In this document: positions 51,076 through 62,387 of the stretch, piece by piece
How the letters are laid out: each line of letters begins with the position of its first letter
Numbering within the stretch: the first letter of the stretch is position 1
Assembly (NCBI RefSeq): GCF_900110885.1
Contig: NZ_FOFJ01000003.1
Location: 151,811 to 215,810, forward strand
Length of the DNA stretch: 64,000 nucleotides
Direction of reading: 5' to 3'
From: Azotobacter beijerinckii
Lineage (GTDB): Bacteria > Pseudomonadota > Gammaproteobacteria > Pseudomonadales > Pseudomonadaceae
Notes under the pieces: model-generated
The model's input: only the letters and a program-made list of their open reading frames with translations
Database searches by the model: none
What the model was told of the DNA's origin: nothing
Made by a program: the position numbers and the translations under genes

Positions 51076-53940
51076 ATGCGCGTACTGACCTATGCCGGGT
51101 TCGAACCCGGCCGGCTGAAAACCGCCCTGAAGAAGGCCGTGGCCGCCATCGAGCGCGACGACTGGCGCAGCGTCGACCTGAAGAAACTGGCGCCGACGGC
51201 CTATTTCCGCATCAAGCTCGACCAGGCCAGTCGCCTGCTGCTGAGCTTCGTCCGCTACCGCGAGGAAACCGTCTGCCTGGCCCTGGAGGTCATTCCCAAC
51301 CACACCTACGAGAAGTCCCGCTTCCTGCGCGGCGCCAAGGTCGACGAGGCGCTGATCGAGGACGCCGACGCGGCGCAGGCCGAGGCCGCCGCCACGCCGG
51401 TGCGCTACCTGCATCCGGGCCGCGGGGAGTTCCACCTGCTGGACAAGGTGATCTCCTTCGACGACGCCCAGGAGGCCCTCTACCGCCTGCCGCCGCCGGC
51501 GATCCTGGTCGGCTCGGCCGGTTCCGGCAAGACCGCCCTGACCCTGGAAAAGCTGCGCCAGGCCGAGGGCGAGCTGCTCTACGTCACCCAGTCGCCGTGG
51601 CTGGCGCGCAATGCCCGCGAACTCTACTTCGCCAACGGCTACCGCAACGACGCCCAGGAGCCGCAGTTCCTCGCCTACCGGGAATTTCTCGAAACCCTCA
51701 AGGTGCCGGACGGCCGCGAGGTGAACTTCCAGGCCTTCAAGGCCTGGTTCGAGCGGCACCGCCAGCAGTACCGCTTCACCGACGCCCACCAGTGCTTCGA
51801 GGAGTTCCGCGGGGTGATCGGCAGCCAGCCGGAGGGCGTGCTCGACGAGGCCGCCTACCTGGCCCTCGGCGCCCGCCAGTCGATCTTCCCGGCCGAGCAG
51901 CGCAGCGCCGTCCACCAGCTGTTCCGCCGCTATCAGGCCTGGCTCGCGGATAGCGGCCTGTACGACAGCAACCTGATCGCCCAGCAATGGCAGGCGCTGG
52001 CCGAGCCGGCCTACGACTTCGTGGTCGTCGACGAGGTGCAGGATCTGACCAACGCCCAGCTGGCGCTGGTGCTGAAAACCCTCAGAAAGCCCGGCCAGTT
52101 CCTGCTCTGCGGCGACTCCAACCAGATCGTCCACCCCAACTTCTTTTCCTGGAGCGCAGTCAAGGGCCTGTTCTGGCGCGATCCGGGGCTGGCCGAGCGG
52201 CAGACCCTCTCGGTGCTGCGGGTCAACTACCGCAACGCCCGCGAAGTCACCCGGGTGGCCAACGACCTCTTGAAGATCAAGCACGCCCGCTTCGGCTCCA
52301 TCGACCGCGAGAGCAACCACCTGGTCGAATCCGCCTCCGGCGAGCCGGGCGAGGTGCGCCTGCTGGCCGACAAGGACGCGGTCAAGCGCGATCTGGACGC
52401 CAAAACCCGCGCCTCCACCCGGTTCGCCGTGCTGGTGCTGCGCGACGAGGACAAGGCCGAGGCGAAGAAGCACTTCCGCACGCCCCTGGTGTTCTCGGTG
52501 CACGAGGCCAAGGGCCTGGAATACCCCAACATCGTGCTCTACCGCTTCGTCTCCGACCAGCGCCAGGCCTATGCGGAAATCTGCGAGGGCGTCAGCGCCG
52601 CCGACCTGGCGAAGGACGAACTGGACTACCGCCGCGCCCGCGACAAGCAGGACAAGTCGCTGGAGGTCTGGAAGTTCTACGTCAACGCCCTGTACGTCGC
52701 GCTGACCCGCGCGGTGGAGCGGCTCTACCTGATCGAGAGCGACCACGGCCATCCGCTGCTGCAACTGCTGGGGGTGCAGGGCGGCGAGGCGAAACTGGAG
52801 ATCGCCGCCGGCCAGTCCAGCCGCGAGGACTGGGAACGCGAGGCGCACCGCCTGGAGCAGCAGGGCAAGCAGGAACAGGCCGAGGCGATCCGCCGCGACA
52901 TCCTCAAGACCCGCGAGGTGCCCTGGCCGGTGTGGAACTGGGAAACCGCCGGGCCGATGATCGAGCGCGCCCGCGATCCCAAGGAAGTCTCCAACAAGGT
53001 GCGCCAGCAGCTGTTCGACTTCGCCCTCTGGCACATGCAGGAGCGGCACATCGAGTACCTGGGCGAGACGCTGCGCTGGAACCCCGCCGTGCAGCTGATC
53101 GCCAACGTCCGGCAGGGCGCCGTCTGGCGCACCCGCAGCAGCCTCGTCGAGCGCCAGCTCGCCGCCTACCACAAGAAGAACTTCAAGGACATTCTCGTCC
53201 AGTGCGACCAGTACGGCGTCGACCACCGCACGCCGATGGACGCCACCCCGCTGATGCTCGCCACCCTGGCCGGCAACCTGCCGCTGGCCGAGGCGCTGCT
53301 CGAACGCGGCGCCGATCCCGAGCAGCGCGACCTGTTCGGCCACAGCGCGCTGTCCTATGCCCTCGAGCGCGCCGTCGAGGACGAGGAATACGCCGCCGGC
53401 CCCTTCGGCGCACTCTACGAGCGCCTGGCGACCCCGCTGGATCTGGAGGTGGAAGGGCGGCTGATCCGCCTCGATCCGCAGCAGGGCGAATACCTGCCGC
53501 TGCAGCTGATGCTCGCCGGCCTCAAGACGCTCGGCTCGCAACTGACCCACAGCCCCGAATACCCGCTCGGCCGGCGCTACGCCTTCTACGCCGACTTCCT
53601 GATGCGCAACATCGAGCATTTCCCGGCCGGCGTGCTGCGCCCCGAGCGCAAGAAGCGTACCTACTTCAACCAGGTCCTCGCCCGCGCCGAGATCGACAGC
53701 AGCTACCGCCCGGCGCGCAAGCTCTGGCAGCGCGTGCGCAACGGCCACTACCTGCCCAGCCCGGCGCTGAAACTGCGCGTGCCCGACGGCGACGGCCAGG
53801 GCCGCTGGCTGCCGCTGTACGAGGTGCTGGCCGCCCGGCAGATCCTCGCCGGCAACGCCTACATGATAGTGGGCGAGTCGCTGCGCTTCGTGCTGAAGGA
53901 CGACAGCGAGCACGACCCGTGGGATTTCGGCCTGCTGTGA
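51076..53940 (+). CDS. Large SF1 (UvrD-like) helicase with RelE-like N-terminus and ankyrin-like C-terminus
   Basis: 954 residues. Residues 30-85 (SVDLKKLAPTAYFRIKLDQ then LLLSFVRY and LEVIPNHTYEKSRF) have the strand pattern of RelE/ParE-type toxins. Helicase motifs follow: I GSAGSGKT (146-153), II VVVDEVQD (316-323), III GDSNQIVHPNFFSW, IV LRVNYRNA, V HEAKGLEYPN (476-485) and VI YVALTRAVERLYL (540-552). Residues 715-775 resemble two ankyrin repeats (ATPLMLATLAGNLPLAEALL, RGADPEQRDLFGHSAL). There is no nuclease motif that I can see. An AAGGA site lies 8 bp before the ATG. Helicases of this architecture are accessory; a defence or RNA-related role is inferred only. Confidence 0.82.
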   Translation: MRVLTYAGFEPGRLKTALKKAVAAIERDDWRSVDLKKLAPTAYFRIKLDQASRLLLSFVRYREETVCLALEVIPNHTYEKSRFLRGAKVDEALIEDADAAQAEAAATPVRYLHPGRGEFHLLDKVISFDDAQEALYRLPPPAILVGSAGSGKTALTLEKLRQAEGELLYVTQSPWLARNARELYFANGYRNDAQEPQFLAYREFLETLKVPDGREVNFQAFKAWFERHRQQYRFTDAHQCFEEFRGVIGSQPEGVLDEAAYLALGARQSIFPAEQRSAVHQLFRRYQAWLADSGLYDSNLIAQQWQALAEPAYDFVVVDEVQDLTNAQLALVLKTLRKPGQFLLCGDSNQIVHPNFFSWSAVKGLFWRDPGLAERQTLSVLRVNYRNAREVTRVANDLLKIKHARFGSIDRESNHLVESASGEPGEVRLLADKDAVKRDLDAKTRASTRFAVLVLRDEDKAEAKKHFRTPLVFSVHEAKGLEYPNIVLYRFVSDQRQAYAEICEGVSAADLAKDELDYRRARDKQDKSLEVWKFYVNALYVALTRAVERLYLIESDHGHPLLQLLGVQGGEAKLEIAAGQSSREDWEREAHRLEQQGKQEQAEAIRRDILKTREVPWPVWNWETAGPMIERARDPKEVSNKVRQQLFDFALWHMQERHIEYLGETLRWNPAVQLIANVRQGAVWRTRSSLVERQLAAYHKKNFKDILVQCDQYGVDHRTPMDATPLMLATLAGNLPLAEALLERGADPEQRDLFGHSALSYALERAVEDEEYAAGPFGALYERLATPLDLEVEGRLIRLDPQQGEYLPLQLMLAGLKTLGSQLTHSPEYPLGRRYAFYADFLMRNIEHFPAGVLRPERKKRTYFNQVLARAEIDSSYRPARKLWQRVRNGHYLPSPALKLRVPDGDGQGRWLPLYEVLAARQILAGNAYMIVGESLRFVLKDDSEHDPWDFGLL

Positions 53941-54129
53941 GGAACGGGCGTGGCCATGGATGGCCGGTGGCTCGCCGCTCAGAACTTCGAGTAGTTCAGT
54001 ACCTCGACTCTCGCCGAGCCGCCGATGCCTGCCAGCGACAATGGCAGCGCCCGTATTTTCGTGGATGTGCAGTGAAAGGCGTCAATAGGCATGGAGGACC
54101 GAAGAGCGAATTTGCCGACACTAAAAGTC

Positions 54130-54166
54130 GGCCCCGGAGGCAAGGTGTCCATATCCTCCGGGTGCC
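54130..54166 (-). terminator. Probable terminator of katG
   Basis: CCCGGAGG (54133-54140) pairs with CCTCCGGG (54155-54162) around a 14-base loop. Read leftward, the hairpin is followed by ACTTTT. It lies 30 bp after the katG stop. Confidence 0.5.
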
Positions 54167-54195
54167 GATTTGTTTCAGCTTGCTGTGTTGAAGTT

Positions 54196-56409
54196 CTATT
54201 TCAAATCAAATCGATCATTGGTCATGACTTTGACCCAGGCAGCCACGAAGTCCTGGGCAAACTTTTCTTGCGCATCGTTGGCAGCATAAACTTCCGCGAT
54301 GGAGCGCAACTCGGCATTGGAGCCGAAGATCAAGTCCACGGGAGTTGCTGTCCATTTCTGCCTGCCGGTACTGCGCTCATGCACTTCATAGAGCTCCTCG
54401 GCTTCGCTGGACTTGACCCATTTGTTGGACATATCCAGCAGGTTGACGAAGAAATCGTTGTTCAGTGTCCCGGGCCGACTGGTTAATACGCCATGATCCA
54501 AACCATGATAGTTGGCATCCAGTGAGCGCATACCGCCCAGCAGTACCGTCATCTCAGGTACGGACAGCCCCAGAAGATCGGCCCGCTCTACCAGCATCTC
54601 GGTCGGCGAGAGGTCATTGTCTTTGCCATAGTAGTTGCGGAAGGCATCTGCCTTGGGCTCCAGTACGGCAAAGGATTCGGCATCGGTCATCTCCATGGAG
54701 GCATCCATACGCCCGGGCTTGAAGGGGACGCTGACAGGGTGTCCTGCGTCCTTGGCAGCCTTTTCGACTGCAGCCGCACCGCCCAGCACAATGGTGTCTG
54801 CCAGAGAGATTTTCTTGTTGCCAGAAGCATGGTTATTGAAGTCCTGCTGGATCTTTTCCAGGACTGCCAAAACCTTCTTCAGCTCCTCGGGGTCATTCAC
54901 TTCCCAGCCATTTTGCGGGGCCAGGCGGATACGCGCCCCGTTGGCCCCGCCGCGCATGTCCGTATCGCGATAGCTGGCCGCAGAGGCCCAGGCAACTCTC
55001 ACCAGTTCGGGAACGGTCAAGCCGCTGCCGAGGATCTGTGCCTTGAGCTTTTCCACGTCGGCAGCGGAGACCAGTGCGTGATCGACATCCGGGATCGGAT
55101 CTTGCCAGACGAGGATTTCGGTAGGCACCTCTTTGCCCAGATAGCGGGCGCGTGGCCCCATGTCGCGGTGATTCAGCTTGAACCAGGCCTTGGCGAAGGC
55201 CTGCTCATATGCCTTGGAGTCGGCCCGGAAGCGCTCAATGATTTTGCGAAACTCCGGATCTTCCTTGAGGGCAATGTCGGTCGTGAACATGATGGGAGCA
55301 TGTCGCTTGTCTTTGACATGGGCATCCGGGACCAGACTTTTGGCTTCATCCGTATCAGGTATCCACTGGGTTGCCCCGGCGGGGCTCTTGGTCTGGACCC
55401 AGTTGAAGGTCAGCAGGTTGTCCAGATAGTTGGTGGTCCACTGGGTTGGCGTGATGCTCCAGGCGCCCTCCAGGCCGCTCGTCAGCGCGTCTTCGGAATG
55501 GCCCTTGCCGCATCCGTTTTTCCAGCCCAGTCCCTGCTGTTCAAGGGGGGCGGCAGCCGGTTCCGGTCCCAGGCATTCCTTTGGCTTGTGGGCGCCATGT
55601 GCCTTGCCGAAGGTGTGGCCCCCGGCAATCAGCGCCACGATCTCTTCATCGTTCATGGCCATACGGCCAAAAGACATGCGAATGTCTCTGGCTGCAGCCA
55701 AGGGGTCTGGTACACCGTTAGGACCCTCCGGGTTCACGTAGATCAGTCCCATCTCGACGGCTGCCAGCGGGCCTTGCAGATTGCCTTTGGAATCACGGCG
55801 CTCGTCGGTGAGCATCTTGCTTTCAGGCCCCCAATAGACGAAATCCGGCTCCCAGTCGTCTTCCCGGCCACCGGCATAGCCGAAGGTCTTCACACCCATC
55901 GACTCCAGGGCCACATTGCCGGTCAGGGCCATCAGGTCGGCCCAGGAAATCTTGCGGCCATACTTCTGCTTGACGGGCCAGAGGAGGCGACGGGCCTTAT
56001 CCAGGGATGCGTTGTCCGGCCAGCTGTTGAGGGGGTCGAAGCGTTGTTGCCCACCACCGGCCCCACCGCGGCCATCGTGTATGCGATAGGTTCCGGCGGC
56101 ATGCCAGGCCATGCGGATGAAGAAGGGTCCGTAGTGTCCGTAGTCGGCAGGCCACCACTCCTGAGAGTCGGTCAGGACCTTGGCGATATCCTTCTTGACC
56201 TCATCCAGATCGAGGGTCAGAAATTCCTTGCGGTAATCGAAGTCCTCGCCCATGGGGTTGGACTCCATTCCGTGTGCCCGCAGAGGACTCAGATCGAGTT
56301 GATCGGGCCACCAGAACTGATTGGACTTGGGTTTTTCGGCTGCGTAGGCAGGTGAAACTGCAAGTGCAAGGGTAATTGCTGCAGCGAGTGGGAGTTTTTT
56401 TATTGGCAT
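54196..56409 (-). CDS. katG: Periplasmic catalase-peroxidase
   Basis: 737 residues. It breaks down hydrogen peroxide by catalase and peroxidase reactions with heme. Unlike cytosolic KatG it starts with a clear signal peptide ([20 protein letters not shown], cleavage after AYA-23), so the enzyme should be periplasmic. Distal residues are R99, W102 and H103 in [11 protein letters not shown]; proximal heme ligand H265 in [10 protein letters not shown]. The Trp-Tyr-Met crosslink is complete: W102, Y224 in LIYVNPEG and M250 in GRMAMND. Base composition is visibly less GC-rich than in the flanks, with AT-rich DNA just upstream. A GAGG site lies 7 bp before the ATG. It points against its neighbours, splitting the helicase gene from glmR. 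Confidence 0.96.
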   Translation of the reverse strand: MPIKKLPLAAAITLALAVSPAYAAEKPKSNQFWWPDQLDLSPLRAHGMESNPMGEDFDYRKEFLTLDLDEVKKDIAKVLTDSQEWWPADYGHYGPFFIRMAWHAAGTYRIHDGRGGAGGGQQRFDPLNSWPDNASLDKARRLLWPVKQKYGRKISWADLMALTGNVALESMGVKTFGYAGGREDDWEPDFVYWGPESKMLTDERRDSKGNLQGPLAAVEMGLIYVNPEGPNGVPDPLAAARDIRMSFGRMAMNDEEIVALIAGGHTFGKAHGAHKPKECLGPEPAAAPLEQQGLGWKNGCGKGHSEDALTSGLEGAWSITPTQWTTNYLDNLLTFNWVQTKSPAGATQWIPDTDEAKSLVPDAHVKDKRHAPIMFTTDIALKEDPEFRKIIERFRADSKAYEQAFAKAWFKLNHRDMGPRARYLGKEVPTEILVWQDPIPDVDHALVSAADVEKLKAQILGSGLTVPELVRVAWASAASYRDTDMRGGANGARIRLAPQNGWEVNDPEELKKVLAVLEKIQQDFNNHASGNKKISLADTIVLGGAAAVEKAAKDAGHPVSVPFKPGRMDASMEMTDAESFAVLEPKADAFRNYYGKDNDLSPTEMLVERADLLGLSVPEMTVLLGGMRSLDANYHGLDHGVLTSRPGTLNNDFFVNLLDMSNKWVKSSEAEELYEVHERSTGRQKWTATPVDLIFGSNAELRSIAEVYAANDAQEKFAQDFVAAWVKVMTNDRFDLK

Positions 56410-56834
56410 TGTACTGCCTCTTTTTCATCTGACTGGAGAAGATGCCAGCTAGTACTCAAATAGTTGCAAGGAATACATGCTTTTAAAAATAGAAAAAATT
56501 GATCCCATCCATAGTAAGGGTGGTAGTTGATAAAGAGGGAGAAGTAAAGGAACAACGCTTACTTTCTCAAGATCAAGGTGGCCTTTCCCGGTATGCGATG
56601 AACCTAACTTTTGAGCAAGTTGCCCAAATAACTGCACGTCTTCTAGGGCCGTCCACCTCTTTATCTTTCGAAAACAACGAAGTCTCCTGGATTTCCATCC
56701 AAGCGTCGGCGCATGACTTTTTTTGGGGGGGAGCCTGGCATCGTTACGTCCCGCCGCCGGGCACCTTCCGCTTGACGCTGACGCTTCGCTGGGCTTTCAT
56801 TCGATCACCTGTTATTTCGAATCGAAACTTATAG
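56410..56834. other. AT-richer intergenic DNA upstream of katG and glmR
   Basis: 425 bp between the divergent katG and glmR starts. The half near katG is low in GC (an A/T-rich run around 56460-56530) and should hold the katG promoter. An open frame from a TTG at 56499 runs into glmR but has no ribosome site or recognisable product. GC returns to host level from about 56740. No direct repeats marking an insertion were seen by eye. Confidence 0.5.
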
Positions 56835-57602
56835 ATGTCGAAGCGAAACACCCCACAACGCCGCCACGCCATCCTCGCCCTGCTGGCCGAACGGGGCGAG
56901 GTCAGCGTCGACGAGCTGTCCCGGCGCTTCGAGACCTCGGAAGTCACCATCCGCAAGGACCTCGCCGCCCTGGAGAAGAACGGCCTGCTGCTGCGCCGCT
57001 ACGGCGGCGCGGTGCCGCGGCCGCAGGATGCTGAGGACGGCCTGCGGCCGCCCTCCGCCTGTCAGCAGGCGATTGCCCGGGCCGCCGCGGCGCGGATTCG
57101 CGAGCATGCGCGGATCGTCGTCGACAGCGGCAGCACCACTGCGGCGCTGATTCCCGAGCTGGGCCACACGCGCGGGCTGGTGGTGATGACCAATTCCCTC
57201 GACGTCGCCAACGCCCTGCGCGAGCTGGAGAACGAGCCGGTGCTGCTGATGACCGGCGGCACCTGGGACCCGCATTCGGAATCCTTCCAGGGCCAGATCG
57301 CCGAGCAGGTGCTGCGTTCCTACGATTTCGACCAGTTGTTCGTCGGCGCCGACGGCATCGACCTGGCGCGCGGCACCACCTCCTTCAACGAACTGCTCGG
57401 CCTGTCCAGGGTGATGGCCGAGGTCGCCCGGGAAGTCGTGGTCATGGTCGAGTCCGACAAGGTCGGCCGGCGGATTCCCAATCTGGAGCTGCCCTGGAGC
57501 AGCGTGCATACCCTGATCACCGACGAGCGCCTCCCGCCCGAGGCGCGCGAACAGATTGCGGCGCATGGCGTGGAGCTGGTCTGCGTCGCCGTGCCCACCT
57601 AA
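56835..57602 (+). CDS. glmR: DeoR-family transcriptional regulator GlmR
   Basis: 255 residues. The N-terminal helix-turn-helix (6-57) reads [20 protein letters not shown] then [16 protein letters not shown], followed by the DeoR hinge LLRRYGGAV. The C-terminal sugar-phosphate-binding domain (75-240) contains [14 protein letters not shown] and FVGADGID. It sits 11 bp before glmS. In P. aeruginosa the same gene regulates glmS, presumably sensing an amino-sugar phosphate. No operator could be identified by eye. Confidence 0.92.
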   Translation: MSKRNTPQRRHAILALLAERGEVSVDELSRRFETSEVTIRKDLAALEKNGLLLRRYGGAVPRPQDAEDGLRPPSACQQAIARAAAARIREHARIVVDSGSTTAALIPELGHTRGLVVMTNSLDVANALRELENEPVLLMTGGTWDPHSESFQGQIAEQVLRSYDFDQLFVGADGIDLARGTTSFNELLGLSRVMAEVAREVVVMVESDKVGRRIPNLELPWSSVHTLITDERLPPEAREQIAAHGVELVCVAVPT

Positions 57603-57613
57603 GGAGAACCACC

Positions 57614-59449
<1,836 letters not shown>

Positions 59450-59596
59450 GGGGCGCGGAGCGGCCTGCTGGATAGAGGGCGGGGCCGGGCTGGGTGGGGA
59501 GCGCGACGGGGGCGGCGAGGGATTCGCCCCCGGTGCCGGCCGCCGTGGGTGCCGGCCATGACTGGGTAACGCCGCCCGGCGGGCCGGCGCTCACGG

Positions 59597-59899
59597 CTAC
59601 AGTGCCGGGAACAGCCAGCGTCGCACAACGGCCCACACCTGGGAGGGTGCGAACCTGCCGGGCGATGCGCTCGAAGCCGAGTCCGGCCGTACCCCTGCGC
59701 CGCCTTCGCCGTAGGTCTGCTCGACCCATCTGCAGTACAGCCGCATCACGGTATCGAGCGGCATTTCCGCCAGCTGCCGCGCAACCGGACGATCGCGTGG
59801 CAACGTGGCCGCCAGATGCCGGATGAAAGGCTGGTTGCCGGCCAGCTCGCGCATAACGTCGAAGTAGTCGGTGGTCTGCTGCTCGCGTGTTCCGTTCAT
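59597..59899 (-). CDS. Hypothetical small protein
   Basis: 100 residues from an ATG with an AGGAG site 7 bp upstream, which makes it a credible gene. The sequence has no signal or membrane helix. It includes FDVMRELAGNQPFIRHLAA and MPLDTVMRLYCRWVEQTYGE, helical and amphipathic. I do not recognise a family. It points toward glmS and shares a 331-bp upstream region with the rightward gene at 60231. Confidence 0.6.
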   Translation of the reverse strand: MNGTREQQTTDYFDVMRELAGNQPFIRHLAATLPRDRPVARQLAEMPLDTVMRLYCRWVEQTYGEGGAGVRPDSASSASPGRFAPSQVWAVVRRWLFPAL

Positions 59900-60230
59900 G
59901 ACTCAGCTCCTCGGGGTCGCGCCGTTTTTGTACGGTCGGCCTGACCCTAGCATGGAGGATGTCAAGAAATTGTCCGCAAAGGACAGGATCGCCCACGGCG
60001 GGGGCCGCTGCCACGCCCACCGCACTCAACGGTGCGCCGCGGATGGCCTGGCACTCCGCGCAGGGCGAACGCCTGTCGGGGCGCCCAGTGCGAAGGTCCG
60101 TCTTCGGGCTGCTCTTCTTCGGTCCTCTCCTGATTGTCGCTAAAATCTGTACAAATAAAATTTATCGTATAGGTTTATGGCAGATGATCGACAGGTCGGT
60201 CCGGCTGCGGCCGCCGACGGGGACCACGCG
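59900..60230. other. Divergent intergenic region with an AT-rich promoter zone
   Basis: 331 bp between oppositely oriented genes. It is mostly GC-rich with no coding frame, but 60140-60175 is markedly AT-rich and holds the candidate promoter listed separately. No other structure was seen. Confidence 0.5.
60134..60161 (+). promoter_or_regulatory. Candidate promoter for the chalcone-isomerase-like gene
   Basis: TTGTCG (60134-60139), 16-bp spacer, TAAAAT (60156-60161). If used, transcription starts near 60168, which argues for the ATG at 60231 over the one at 60177. Confidence 0.5.
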
Positions 60231-60773
60231 ATGAACGAGCAGCTGTCGCACCGTGGCAAGAGCAGACGCTGGCTGTGGGCACTCTGCCTGCTCGCCGCCA
60301 GCGCCCTGGGCGGCTGGCAGGAAAGCCTGCCGGGGGCGCGCGAGGTCGGCGCCGGCGAGCTGCGGCTGTTCGGCTTTCGCATCTACAGCGCGCGACTGTG
60401 GAGTCCCGGACGGCCGCTGGCGGCGGACACGCCCTTTGCCCTGGAACTGACCTATCACCGCGCGATCAGCCGCGACGAGCTGGTCGAGGCCAGCGTCGAG
60501 GAGATCCGGCGGCTGTCCGGCAGCGCGGTGAGCGCGGCGCAACTGGCGCAATGGCAGGCGCAGATGCACCTGGCGTTCGTCGACGTGGAGCCGGGGGCGC
60601 GGATCACCGGGGTGTTCCTGCCGGGGTTGGGCGCACGTTTCTATGTCGGCCCGCAGTTGCAGCACGAGGTGCGCGACGGCGCCTTCGCCCGCGCCTTTTT
60701 CGCCATCTGGCTCGACCCGCGCACGCGCAATCCGGAGCTGCGCGAGCAACTGCTGGGCGTCGCCGCCCCCTGA
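60231..60773 (+). CDS. Chalcone isomerase-like (CHI-fold) exported protein
   Basis: 180 residues from ATG 60231 (198 if ATG 60177 is used). The N-terminus RRWLWALCLLAASALGGW is a signal or membrane anchor. The body matches bacterial chalcone-isomerase-like proteins: ELRLFGFRIYSARLW, FALELTYHRAISRDELVEAS and AFFAIWLDPRTRNPELREQL, the last being the family's typical ending. Bacterial members have no proven isomerase activity. It is 11 bp before a DUF3833 lipoprotein gene, a pairing seen in other pseudomonads. Confidence 0.78.
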   Translation: MNEQLSHRGKSRRWLWALCLLAASALGGWQESLPGAREVGAGELRLFGFRIYSARLWSPGRPLAADTPFALELTYHRAISRDELVEASVEEIRRLSGSAVSAAQLAQWQAQMHLAFVDVEPGARITGVFLPGLGARFYVGPQLQHEVRDGAFARAFFAIWLDPRTRNPELREQLLGVAAP

Positions 60774-60784
60774 GGAGCATCGCC

Positions 60785-61312
60785 ATGCTGAAGAAACTCC
60801 TGCTGCCGCTCTGCCTGTGCCTGGGAAGCTGCGGCCAGATCGACGTGGAACACTACCGGGCGGAGCAGCCGCCGCTCGACCTGCGCCAGTACTTCAGCGG
60901 GCGGGTGGACGCCTGGGGGATGTTCCAGAAACGCTCGGGCGAGGTGGTCAAGCGCTTCCATGTGGCGATCGACGGCCGTTCGCAGGGCGAGACGCTGATC
61001 CTCGACGAAGACTTCACCTACAGCGACGGCAGCAAGCAGCGGCGGGTGTGGACCCTCCATCCCGACGGACCCGGCCGCTGGCGCGGCACCGCGGAGGACG
61101 TGGTCGGCGAGGCGCGCGGTGAGGTGGCCGGCAACGCCCTGCGCTGGCGCTATGTGCTGAGCCTGCCGGTGGACGGCAAGGTCTACCAGGTCCACTTCGA
61201 CGACTGGATGTACCTGCTCGACGAGCAGACCCTGGCCAACCGCTCCTACCTGACCAAGTTCGGCTTCGAACTCGGCCAGGTGACCCTGTTCTTCCGCAAG
61301 CAGGCCGGCTGA
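60785..61312 (+). CDS. DUF3833 family lipoprotein
   Basis: 175 residues. A lipobox LGSC places the acylated cysteine at C16. The body matches DUF3833: YFSGRVDAWGMFQKRSGEVV, FHVAIDGRSQGETLILDEDF, YSDGSKQRRVWTLHPDG, RGEVAGNALRWRYVLSLPVD and FDDWMYLLDEQTLANRSYL. Function unknown. It is probably in one operon with the CHI-like gene 11 bp upstream, in keeping with a shared envelope or lipid role. Confidence 0.85.
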   Translation: MLKKLLLPLCLCLGSCGQIDVEHYRAEQPPLDLRQYFSGRVDAWGMFQKRSGEVVKRFHVAIDGRSQGETLILDEDFTYSDGSKQRRVWTLHPDGPGRWRGTAEDVVGEARGEVAGNALRWRYVLSLPVDGKVYQVHFDDWMYLLDEQTLANRSYLTKFGFELGQVTLFFRKQAG

Positions 61313-61419
61313 GTGCCCGGAAAGTGGTATCCCGAGGCCAGCGGGAGGTTCTTTTCCCGGAACGGCGAGCGCCTGCCCCGGTAGCCGCCGGACCTCTTCG
61401 ATTGATTGAGGAGTACGCG

Positions 61420-61725
61420 ATGAACATGCAACAACTGCTCGACCAGGCCGACGCCGGACGGCTCGACTCGCTCGAACTGATCGCCATCGAGGGCGGCATC
61501 TACCTGCTGCAGGCGTACTCGGCCGGGCAGCGCCATACCCTGCTCGACGAGCAGGGGCGAACCCTGCAACTGCGCTCGATGACCCAGGCGCGGGATCTGC
61601 TGGAGTTCGTGCCGCGGGTGCCTTTCCATCTGGTGCAGTGCGTGGTGCACAACGAGATGTGCGGCTTCGACGACGGCCCGCAGCAGCCCCTGCGCATTCC
61701 CATTTCCCTGGATTCGGCCTGGTGA
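61420..61725 (+). CDS. Small DUF6482-like protein
   Basis: 101 residues starting MNMQQLLDQADAGRLDSLEL, with IEGGIYLLQAYSAGQRHTLL and VVHNEMCGFDD. I recall this type as a small conserved pseudomonad protein of unknown function. ATG 61420 is preceded by TTGAGGAG 6 bp upstream. There is no signal peptide. It stands alone, 107 bp after the DUF3833 gene and 257 bp before the toxin-antitoxin pair. Confidence 0.75.
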   Translation: MNMQQLLDQADAGRLDSLELIAIEGGIYLLQAYSAGQRHTLLDEQGRTLQLRSMTQARDLLEFVPRVPFHLVQCVVHNEMCGFDDGPQQPLRIPISLDSAW

Positions 61726-61930
61726 GGCAGGTGGCCTGGGGGGAGGGCAATAAAGTCTCGTCCTGAGCCGATCTGGCGGGTGTGTGCGCTGGCGGGGTGC
61801 CGCGTTCGTCTCCAACGGGCACGTTGCGATAGGCGGAAAGCGGCCAGATGCAGCCGTTGTGGAATCAACCATGATATTGCACGTTGGCGTTCAGAGCGCC
61901 TTGGCGTTGCTTGGGGCTACATTGTCCCAT

Positions 61931-61957
61931 AGATGCATTTATGATAAATTTGCATCT
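61931..61957. promoter_or_regulatory. Operator palindrome of the RES-Xre toxin-antitoxin pair
   Basis: AGATGCA (61931-61937) and TGCATCT (61951-61957) are inverted, and TTTAT-G-ATAAA sits symmetrically between them, giving a near-perfect 27-bp palindrome. It contains a TATGAT -10-like hexamer (61940-61945) 26 bp before the antitoxin start. It is most likely bound by the antitoxin or the complex. Confidence 0.75.
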
Positions 61958-61982
61958 GAAGAACATAGTTGAGGTGCTCGCT

Positions 61983-62387
61983 ATGACAGTAGCTATCCAG
62001 GCTCAGGACTTTTCGAAAAGCCAATGCGTGGCCGGCCTGCGTGCGGCGCTGAACATCTTGGACAAGTGGAAGGCCTCCTGCGAGCAGGCCTGCCGGATCC
62101 TGCGCATTTCGCGCAGCACCTACACCCGGGCCAAGCAACGCGATTCGGAGTGGGCGGTAAGCCTGGACTCCGATCAGATGCAGCGCATCAGCATCGTGCT
62201 GAATATCCACGCGGCGCTCCGCCTCGTGTTCGACAACCCTGAAAATGTCTATGGCTTCCCCTCGATGGAGAACCACAACGAATTCTTCAATGGGCGCGCG
62301 CCGCTCGACGTCATGGCACAGGGCGACATGATCTCTCTGTACGAGACGTTCCGACGGATCGATACGCTGCGGGGTGCCCAGTGGTAA
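61983..62387 (+). CDS. Xre/MbcA-type antitoxin
   Basis: 134 residues. A helix-turn-helix region (about 15-60: LNILDKWKASCEQACRILR then ISRSTYTRAKQRD) is followed by the toxin-binding domain (about 80-134), with NPENVYGFPSMENHNEFFNG and APLDVMAQGDMISLYETFRR, typical of the MbcA/ParS/Xre antitoxin C-terminus. It should neutralise the RES toxin and repress the operon. Its TAA overlaps the toxin ATG by one base. A near-perfect operator lies upstream. The sequence composition is somewhat lower in GC than the core genes. Confidence 0.88.
   Translation: MTVAIQAQDFSKSQCVAGLRAALNILDKWKASCEQACRILRISRSTYTRAKQRDSEWAVSLDSDQMQRISIVLNIHAALRLVFDNPENVYGFPSMENHNEFFNGRAPLDVMAQGDMISLYETFRRIDTLRGAQW

Noticed and set aside
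56455..56495. OxyR-type site upstream of katG
   Set aside because: ATAG motifs occur at about 56460 and 56489, but the spacing does not fit the OxyR pattern.
56499..56834. Open frame of 111 codons before glmR
   Set aside because: TTG start without a ribosome site, no family resemblance, runs through a composition boundary.
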